Source: Halothiobacillus sp. (GTDB taxonomy: Bacteria > Pseudomonadota > Gammaproteobacteria > Halothiobacillales > Halothiobacillaceae). Taken from it: a stretch of DNA of 43,787 bases. Position numbers and translations under genes: made by a program. How positions within the stretch are numbered: the stretch's first letter is position 1; every line of letters starts with the position of its first letter. Shown here one piece after another: positions 36,959 to 43,787 of this stretch. The notes beneath the pieces were generated by a model. It saw only the letters and a list, made by a program, of their open reading frames with translations. It was not told the DNA's origin and did no database searches. The stretch covers positions 1 to 43,787 of the forward strand of contig JAGDVP010000008.1 of NCBI GenBank assembly GCA_023255735.1, given 5' to 3'.

Positions 36959-37720
36959 ATGGAAGTAAAAAAATACGCCGCGCGTGATGCTTGGGGCTTG
37001 CTTGAAGTGGTGCAAATTGGCTCTGAAATCACCTTGCAATTTGGCAACCACACCGCCCAATCCGGCTGGGATCCGGCCAAGCCCAGCGAGCTTGCCTTTG
37101 GCTATTACCAAGCCCTGTGCGTGGGCTTGGTGCTGCACGCAGCCCCGCAACGACTGAACCTCTATGGCTTAGGCGGCGGCGTCCTGGCGCGTTATCTTTT
37201 GGAATATACCGAACTATCGCTCCATGTGCTTGATTTGCGACCGCAACTTGCCGAAATTGCGCGGCAGTATTTTGGCCTTAACACCGAACACCCGCGCTTA
37301 AATTTGCATTTTGCCGATATAAGCCAAGCAGACGCACTGGCTGTCATCCCGCCATGCGATGTGATTTGGATTGATCTTTTTGATGAGCAAGGCATGGTAC
37401 CCATCCCGAACCGGAGCCTAGCTGCGCTGGCCGAACAGCTCGATGAAACCGGCGTGCTGTGCATCAATATTTGGCGTAATGCTTTGAATGAAGTCACCGA
37501 CATCACCCGCGCGCTGGCGCATTTTTTTGATGCAATCCCCATCACCATTCACGTGCCCGATCGCTATAACAGCGTCTTGTGCTATCGCAAAACCGCGTGG
37601 ACGACGAACGATTTAATGCGCATTCATGGCCGACTCGACAATTTTTCACCCGCGCTGCAAGCCACGCTGCGTGAGGCTCTATCGTGGGTTAGCCCCTTAC
37701 CGCACAAACGCAGCCGATAA
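36959..37720 (+). CDS. Spermidine synthase-like (SpeE-fold) protein
   Basis: The 253-residue protein has the Rossmann methyltransferase fold of polyamine aminopropyltransferases. It shows PSELAFGYYQALCVGLVLH, the nucleotide loop LYGLGGGVLARYLLEY, the acidic strand end LHVLDLRPQLAEIARQYFGL, and VIWIDLFDEQGMVP. The catalytic Asp region of true SpeE (YDxIxxDxxDP) appears as CDVIWIDLFDEQG, so activity may differ. Many such proteins are called spermidine synthase-like without proof. ATG 36959 or GTG 36944 could be the start; neither has a clear ribosome site. It ends 2 bases before the convergent peroxiredoxin gene. Confidence 0.78.
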   Translation: MEVKKYAARDAWGLLEVVQIGSEITLQFGNHTAQSGWDPAKPSELAFGYYQALCVGLVLHAAPQRLNLYGLGGGVLARYLLEYTELSLHVLDLRPQLAEIARQYFGLNTEHPRLNLHFADISQADALAVIPPCDVIWIDLFDEQGMVPIPNRSLAALAEQLDETGVLCINIWRNALNEVTDITRALAHFFDAIPITIHVPDRYNSVLCYRKTAWTTNDLMRIHGRLDNFSPALQATLREALSWVSPLPHKRSR

Positions 37721-37722
37721 GC

Positions 37723-38205
37723 TCAGCCCAACGCCGCCAGCACGGCCTCGGCCGAGGAATGCGCAAGGCCCGATTCATCCACCCCCAGCCATTGCACCAC
37801 CCCATTGTTCACAATCATCGCGTAGCGTTTCGAGCGCAGGCCCATCGCGCCATTGCTCATATCGCGCGCCATGCCGATTGCTTGGGTAAACATGCCATTA
37901 CCATCCGACAAAAACCGTATCGTCTGCTCATTCACGCCCAAATGCTGCGCCCAAAATTTCATCACGAACGGGTCATTCACCGCCACGCAATAAATCTCAT
38001 CAATGCCCTTGGCTCGAATTGACGCGCTATGCAGCACAAAACCCGGCACATGCGTATCCGAACACGTGGGCGTGAACGCACCCGGCACCGCGAAAATCAC
38101 AATTTTTTGCCCCGATACCAGCTCGCTCACCGCGCAGCCGTTCAAGCCCTGTTCACCCCGATAATGCAGCGTGGCATCGGGTAGTTTTTGACCGACTTCA
38201 ATCAT
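37723..38205 (-). CDS. Peroxiredoxin, Prx5 type
   Basis: The 160-residue thiol peroxidase has the peroxidatic cysteine C48 in VPGAFTPTCSDTHVPGF, the signature of the Prx5/hybrid group. Two further cysteines, in NGCAVSE and EIYCVAVND, might resolve the sulfenate. Glutathione or glutaredoxin as reductant is likely for this group; the window also encodes gshAB. ATG 38205 is chosen because AAGGAG lies 7 bases upstream; the longer frame to 38232 lacks one. It is downstream of thiC, separated by a terminator. Its stop nearly meets the convergent SpeE-like gene. Confidence 0.92.
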   Translation of the reverse strand: MIEVGQKLPDATLHYRGEQGLNGCAVSELVSGQKIVIFAVPGAFTPTCSDTHVPGFVLHSASIRAKGIDEIYCVAVNDPFVMKFWAQHLGVNEQTIRFLSDGNGMFTQAIGMARDMSNGAMGLRSKRYAMIVNNGVVQWLGVDESGLAHSSAEAVLAALG

Positions 38206-38230
38206 AATCAAACTCCTTAAATTGATAGAC

Positions 38231-38260
38231 AAAAAACCCGCACCATGTCGGGCGCGGGTT
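38231..38260 (-). terminator. Rho-independent terminator of thiC
   Basis: On the minus strand AACCCGC (38254-38260) pairs with GCGGGTT (38235-38241) around a 12-base loop, followed by a run of T residues (38231-38236). It lies about 35 bases past the thiC stop and before the peroxiredoxin start, separating the two units. Confidence 0.85.
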
Positions 38261-38293
38261 ATCGCATTTTTAACGCATTAAACGCGCAGGTCA

Positions 38294-40198
<1,905 letters not shown>

Positions 40199-40241
40199 TC
40201 AACGTTAAAAATGAATGGGCGGGAAGCTGCGGACCGTGCCG

Positions 40242-40327
40242 CCGACTTCCCTCCGCCGGTGCAAGCCGGATCAGGTTCCAAGGGACTCTCTCAGCCACCC
40301 CACGCCATGCGCGGGCAGCACCCCCAG
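40242..40327 (-). promoter_or_regulatory. TPP (thiamine pyrophosphate) riboswitch of thiC
   Basis: The minus strand reads GGGGTGC at the 5' side, then GGCTGAGAGAGTCCC and GAACCTGATCCGG, the core of the THI element, followed by GCACCGGCGGAGGGAAG. It lies about 60-145 bases before the thiC start. TPP binding is expected to lower thiC expression. With no clear T-tract between it and the ATG, translational control is more likely, though the GCGGGG near the start could be a masked ribosome site. Confidence 0.96.
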
Positions 40328-40410
40328 TCGATAACCGTGACCCTAACGCACACCACAGCAAATGTCCATGCCAAAGGCGCCCTCGTGCGTGCGCTTAATA
40401 TAAATCCGCA

Positions 40411-40439
40411 TGGTCATTGCGCGCCGCATTCGGTATATT
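40411..40439 (+). promoter_or_regulatory. Possible promoter of the pcm-like gene
   Basis: TGGTCA (40411-40416), a 17-bp spacer and TATATT (40434-40439) lie about 75 bp before ATG 40515, in the divergent gap shared with thiC (40184-40514). Start of transcription near 40446 would leave the upstream coding start at 40449 without a ribosome site, supporting the downstream ATG. Confidence 0.4.
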
Positions 40440-40514
40440 TAGCTGATTTTGCGGGCAGACGCCGCCTTGTCTAAATTTATTTCACGAATTAATTTCTCAG
40501 GATTTCTCCCAAAA

Positions 40515-41180
40515 ATGATGGCTTTTGATACCGAATTGGCGCGTTTTAATATGGTTGAGCAACAAATCCGCCCTTGGGATGTGCTGGATAAACGCGTGCT
40601 CGACACCTTTTTCAAAATCCCGCGCGAACAATTTGTCGCGGCAGAACAGCGCAATCTCGCCTTTTCAGACACCGCCTTACCCATCGGTTTTGGCGAAACG
40701 CTGCTCCCGCCCGTGGTTGAAGGCCGCATTCTGCAAGCGCTCAACATCGCCCCGCAAGAACGCATTTTAGAAATTGGCACCGGCACCGGTTTTTTTACCG
40801 CCTGCTTGGCGCACCTAGGCAACAGCGTGCACAGTGTGGATATTCATCCTGAGTTTACGGCAGCGGCACGCGAGCGGCTCAAAGCATTAGGTATTGAGCG
40901 CGTGGTGCTAGAGACGGGCGATGCCCTCACCGGCTGGGCGCAAAATGAACGCTTCGATGTGATTGTCATCACCGGCGCGGTGCAAACCATCCCTGAATCG
41001 TACCGGCAGCAATTAAACATCGGCGGGCGGTTATTTGCCATTGTAGGCCAAGAGCCCATCCAATCGGGGCTGCTCATTACCCGCCATCCGGATGATCGCT
41101 TCACCACCGAAAATTTATTTGAAACCGCCACCAAATACTTAAATGGCGGCGAACCTAAACCGCAGTTCTCATTTAATTAG
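40515..41180 (+). CDS. Protein-L-isoaspartate O-methyltransferase family protein
   Basis: The 221-residue SAM-dependent methyltransferase has RPWDVLDKRVLDTF and IPREQFV near the N-terminus. The SAM-binding motif I is ILEIGTGTGFFTACLAHLG, and FDVIVITGAVQTIPESYRQQLNIGGRLFAIVG is post-I/motif III. It is a Pcm-fold protein of the type often found next to tolC in Gammaproteobacteria and may not repair isoaspartate. ATG 40515 is preferred over 40449 because AGGA lies upstream and conservation starts at AFDTELARFNMVEQQIRPW. tolC follows after 220 bases containing a C-rich repeat. Confidence 0.85.
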   Translation: MMAFDTELARFNMVEQQIRPWDVLDKRVLDTFFKIPREQFVAAEQRNLAFSDTALPIGFGETLLPPVVEGRILQALNIAPQERILEIGTGTGFFTACLAHLGNSVHSVDIHPEFTAAARERLKALGIERVVLETGDALTGWAQNERFDVIVITGAVQTIPESYRQQLNIGGRLFAIVGQEPIQSGLLITRHPDDRFTTENLFETATKYLNGGEPKPQFSFN

Positions 41181-41196
41181 CGCAGCGGATTAGGGA

Positions 41197-41309
41197 GCCC
41201 CTTCCCCTAACCCCTCCCCACAAGGGGGCGGGGGACTTAGGGGTATCTTCCCCGCAAGGGGAAAACTCCCTCCGCTCTTCATGGGGGAGGGCTGGGGTGG
41301 GGGTGCGGC
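41197..41309. repeat. C/G-rich palindromic repeat element between pcm-like gene and tolC
   Basis: The stretch alternates C-runs and G-runs. TTCCCC-GCAA-GGGGAA forms a hairpin at 41248-41263, and CCCTCC (41268-41273) faces GGGAGGG (41284-41290). The part 41281-41305 is, in reverse complement, 24 of 25 bases identical with 43624-43648 at the end of murU. It has no coding frame of interest. It may act as a transcript-end or stability element, or be a small non-autonomous repeat family. Confidence 0.8.
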
Positions 41310-41400
41310 ACGGCAAAACGCAATTTGCCACCACCAAGCCCCAAATTTGCGCTAGAGTAAGAATCAATTAGCCAGCTAACAATATTTAGGTGTACCGATC

Positions 41401-42891
41401 ATGAACAACCCCCGCCGCGCACTGCGCCTAAAACACCCCCTAATCTTGCTGGCCATTGGCTTCGGCGCGGCCTATGGCTTGCCGGCGCTGGCCGATCAGC
41501 CCGTCACCAATTTGCTTGAGATTGTCAACCTAGCCGCCCAAAACGATCAAACCCTAAAAGCCGCCGATCAAAGCCGCATGGCCATCTTGGAGAATCGCCC
41601 GATTGCCCAATCTAGCCTGCTGCCACAAATTAGCGGCGTGGCTGGCGCCAACTACAACCGCACCGATGTGCAATACGGTGGGCTTGCCACCGCGCCCAAA
41701 ACCATCAAAGGCCCCAGCAGCACCCTCGGCATCAACTTAAATCAGGTCATCTATAACCGCATCGACAACCTCAATTTAGGCATTGCCGATTTACAAGCCA
41801 AACAAGCCGAACTCGATTACGCCGCCGCCCAGCAAAACCTGATTCTGCGCGCGGCGCAAGCCTATTTTGCCGTACTGAAAGCCAATGCCGGCTTACAATT
41901 GGCCATCGCCAGCCAAAACGCCTTCAAAAACCAATTAGCCCAAGCGCAAAAGCGCTATGAAGTCGGCCTCATTGCCGTGACCGATGTGGCCAATGCCCAA
42001 GCCAATTTCGATAAAGCCAATGCCGACATCATCACCAATCGCAACGCCCTGCAAAATGCCAAAGCCGCGCTCGCCACACTCACCAATCAAGAACCCGATG
42101 AGTTAAGCGACGTCCAAACCAATCTCGCCACCCCCAGCCCCAACCCCGAAAACTTGGATAATTGGACCACACTCGCCGTTAAACAAAATATCACCCTGCA
42201 AAGCGCCGAAATTGGCGGGCAAATTGTGCAGGAAAATATCGCCCTCAATCGTGCCGCCGCCGCGCCCACGGTGAGTCTCGTCGGTCAATACGGCTACAAC
42301 ACCGCCCCTAGCCAATTTAATGGCAACCAAACCGGCAACTTAGCGGGCAGCATCGGCGTGCAAGTCGCCGTGCCGCTCTACACCGGCGGGCGCATCAACG
42401 CCAAATCGCGCCAAGCCGCCTTTCAATACCAACAAACGCAAAACCAAATCGAAAATTTGCGCCGCTTAACCCAGCAAGGCACCGCCAACGACTATCGCGG
42501 CGTGCTCACCGCCTTAAGCGAAATTACCGCCTATAGCCAAGCCGTCGAATCGGCCCGCACCAGCCTAGCCGCCACGCAAGCGGGCTACCAAGTGGGCACG
42601 CGCACCATTGTCGATGTATTAAATGCCCAAACCCTTGTCTTTAGCGCCATGGCCAATTTTTTAAACGCCCGCTACAACTACCTAGTGAGCGCCCTGCAAC
42701 TCAAAGCCGATACCGGCCAGTTAGCGATGAGCGACATCGAAGCCATTAACGCCCAACTGGTGCCCGGCAAAGTCAACGCCCTCATCGCGCCACTCATGCA
42801 AGGCGCGAGCGAAAGCCCACAAGCCGAGCAAAAAATGATCGAACGGGTCATGCAACGCGCCAAGCAAACCGTCAACAGTGATTCAAAATAA
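41401..42891 (+). CDS. tolC: TolC-family outer-membrane efflux channel
   Basis: TolC proteins form the outer-membrane duct of type I secretion and tripartite efflux pumps. The 496-residue precursor has a signal peptide ending ALA before DQP. Two structural repeats each contain a long helical pair: first copy with NRPIAQSSLLPQISGVAGANY and LGINLNQVIYNR, second with APTVSLVGQYGYN and VQVAVPLYTGGRINAKSRQA. The GYQVGTRTIVDVLNAQ motif is characteristic. AGGTG precedes the ATG. No membrane-fusion or pump gene is adjacent; the murU start overlaps its 3' end. Confidence 0.93.
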   Translation: MNNPRRALRLKHPLILLAIGFGAAYGLPALADQPVTNLLEIVNLAAQNDQTLKAADQSRMAILENRPIAQSSLLPQISGVAGANYNRTDVQYGGLATAPKTIKGPSSTLGINLNQVIYNRIDNLNLGIADLQAKQAELDYAAAQQNLILRAAQAYFAVLKANAGLQLAIASQNAFKNQLAQAQKRYEVGLIAVTDVANAQANFDKANADIITNRNALQNAKAALATLTNQEPDELSDVQTNLATPSPNPENLDNWTTLAVKQNITLQSAEIGGQIVQENIALNRAAAAPTVSLVGQYGYNTAPSQFNGNQTGNLAGSIGVQVAVPLYTGGRINAKSRQAAFQYQQTQNQIENLRRLTQQGTANDYRGVLTALSEITAYSQAVESARTSLAATQAGYQVGTRTIVDVLNAQTLVFSAMANFLNARYNYLVSALQLKADTGQLAMSDIEAINAQLVPGKVNALIAPLMQGASESPQAEQKMIERVMQRAKQTVNSDSK

Positions 42892-43690
42892 GCCAGAGCA
42901 CTATGGAATCAATGCGTTGAGCCAAAAATGCCAGACCAAACCCATCCGCGCCCTAATTCTCGCAGCCGGAAGAGGCGAGCGCCTGCGCCCCTTAACCGAT
43001 CACACCCCAAAGCCGCTCATCCCCGTGCAGGGCAAACCACTCATCGAATATCATATTGAGCGATTAGCCGCCCAAGGCATCACCGACATCGTCATCAACT
43101 TAAATCACCTAGCCGAACAAATCCCCGCCGCCTTGGGCGATGGCAGCCGCTTTGGCATTCGCCTGCATTACTCATGGGAAAACCACTTAAGTGAAAATTT
43201 AGAGACCGCCGGCGGCATACGCCACGCCCTACCTTTATTAAGTGAGCCTTTTATCTTAGTGAATGGCGATATTTTTACCGATTACCCGTTTGAAGCATTG
43301 CTCAACACCAAGCTCCCGCCCAATACCGATTTTCACCTGGTGCTCGTCGATAACCCAACCTTCCACCCTAGGGGCGATTTTGCGCTCCAAAACGGCCAGC
43401 TAATGCTGGGCAACCACGAACTAACCGCCGCCCCCGCACGCCAACTCACCTACGCCGGCATCGGCCTATACCGTAAAAGCCTCATCGCCGCCCTACCCGA
43501 AGGCCGCCGCGCCTTGGGGCCACTACTAAAAGAACAAATCGCAAAGCAACGCGGGCAAGGCCAGCACTACAGCGGGCAGTGGATTGATGTCGGCACACCC
43601 GAGCGTTTGCTTGAAGCGCAAACCACCCCCACCCCAACCCTCCCCCATAAAGGGGGAGGGAGTAAAAACAAAGCCCCTCCCCCTCCGTAG
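42878..43690 (+). CDS. murU: N-acetylmuramate 1-phosphate uridylyltransferase MurU, with repeat-derived C-terminus
   Basis: MurU makes UDP-MurNAc from MurNAc 1-phosphate in the cell-wall recycling route found in pseudomonads and relatives. The 270-residue nucleotidyltransferase has LILAAGRGERLRPLTDHTPKPLIPVQGKPL, FILVNGDIF, and a C-terminal YAGIGLYRKSLI, then QWIDVGTPERL. The start is GTG at 42878, 14 bases inside tolC; TTG at 42917 is an alternative closer to the conserved core. The last about 20 residues, from TPTPTLPHKGGG to the Pro run, are encoded by a C-rich repeat element and are not part of the enzyme fold. Confidence 0.88.
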   Translation: MIQNKPEHYGINALSQKCQTKPIRALILAAGRGERLRPLTDHTPKPLIPVQGKPLIEYHIERLAAQGITDIVINLNHLAEQIPAALGDGSRFGIRLHYSWENHLSENLETAGGIRHALPLLSEPFILVNGDIFTDYPFEALLNTKLPPNTDFHLVLVDNPTFHPRGDFALQNGQLMLGNHELTAAPARQLTYAGIGLYRKSLIAALPEGRRALGPLLKEQIAKQRGQGQHYSGQWIDVGTPERLLEAQTTPTPTLPHKGGGSKNKAPPPP

Positions 43691-43787
43691 GGATGAGACA
43701 CCTAAGTCCCCCTCCCCCTCGTGGGGAGGGAGTTACCCCCTTGTGGGGGGGGGAATGCACTTAAGTTCCCCTCCCCCTCGTGGGGAG
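43624..43787. repeat. C/G-rich palindromic and direct repeats at window end
   Basis: A perfect 9-bp hairpin CCCTCCCCC-ATAAA-GGGGGAGGG (43638-43660) lies in the 3' end of murU. Two 30-base direct repeats, 43699-43728 and 43758-43787, start CACYTAAGTYCCCC and end CTCGTGGGGAG; they differ at 2 positions and are 59 bases apart. The window ends exactly at the last base of the second copy. Part of the element (43624-43648) is inverted relative to 41281-41305. Confidence 0.9.

Noticed and set aside
41197-41309. CRISPR-like look of C/G-rich repeats here and at 43624-43787
   Set aside because: Units are few, irregularly spaced and self-palindromic, without spacers of equal length and without cas genes.

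Overview
The window reads as an approximately 44 kb chromosomal segment of a gammaproteobacterium. The evidence is a Tol operon joined to yebC-ruvCAB and queEC, a Pseudomonas-type Pil-Chp chemosensory cluster, MurU, a BtuB controlled by a cobalamin riboswitch, and a GshA of the type named after Acidithiobacillus ferrooxidans. That GshA hints at a sulfur-oxidizer-like gammaproteobacterium, but I cannot name a genus. The window starts inside a 16S rRNA gene and ends inside a C-rich direct repeat, so both ends may be assembly breaks at repeats.

Layout. (1) 1-1338, minus strand: 5' part of a 16S rRNA gene, its leader with a boxA-like element, three tandem promoters of near-identical design, and tRNA-Lys(UUU). 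(2) 1364-10925, minus: yebC-ruvC-ruvA-ruvB-ybgC-tolQ-tolR-tolA-tolB-cpoB-queE-queC, tightly packed with many 4-base overlaps. The lipoprotein gene pal, normally between tolB and cpoB, is absent. (3) 10988-14322, minus: nudE-cysQ-pabA/trpG-Bcr/CflA-type transporter. (4) 14541-17432, plus: promoter with a perfect 16-bp palindrome, cobalamin riboswitch, btuB and a polytopic membrane protein. (5) 17540-28452, minus: pilG-pilH-pilI-pilJ-chpA-chpC, the signalling array for twitching motility. ChpA is a 2145-residue multidomain kinase carrying a 14-copy 9-bp minisatellite. (6) 28636-35894, plus: gshA-gshB-apbE-tonB, then dksA-ppi-rnd-bolA-DUF1244. (7) 36014-40327, mixed: a secreted protein of unknown function, a spermidine-synthase-like protein, a peroxiredoxin, and thiC with a TPP riboswitch and a terminator. 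(8) 40411-43787, plus: pcm-like methyltransferase, tolC and murU, with C-rich palindromic repeats on both sides of tolC-murU.

Functional themes. Envelope integrity and wall recycling: TolQRAB-CpoB, TolC, MurU. Holliday-junction processing: RuvABC. Queuosine precursor synthesis: QueE and QueC. Vitamin uptake and synthesis under RNA control: BtuB by B12 and ThiC by TPP. Thiol redox: GshAB and a peroxiredoxin. Surface motility control: Pil-Chp. Growth-rate control: strong rrn promoters with GC-rich discriminators plus a DksA whose zinc-finger cysteines are mostly replaced.

No CRISPR array, transposase, integrase, phage gene or obvious defence island was seen. The most unusual items are the in-frame minisatellite in chpA, the missing pal, the two-layer control region of btuB with its uncharacterised membrane partner, a secreted protein of unknown family, and the repeat-derived C-terminus of MurU.
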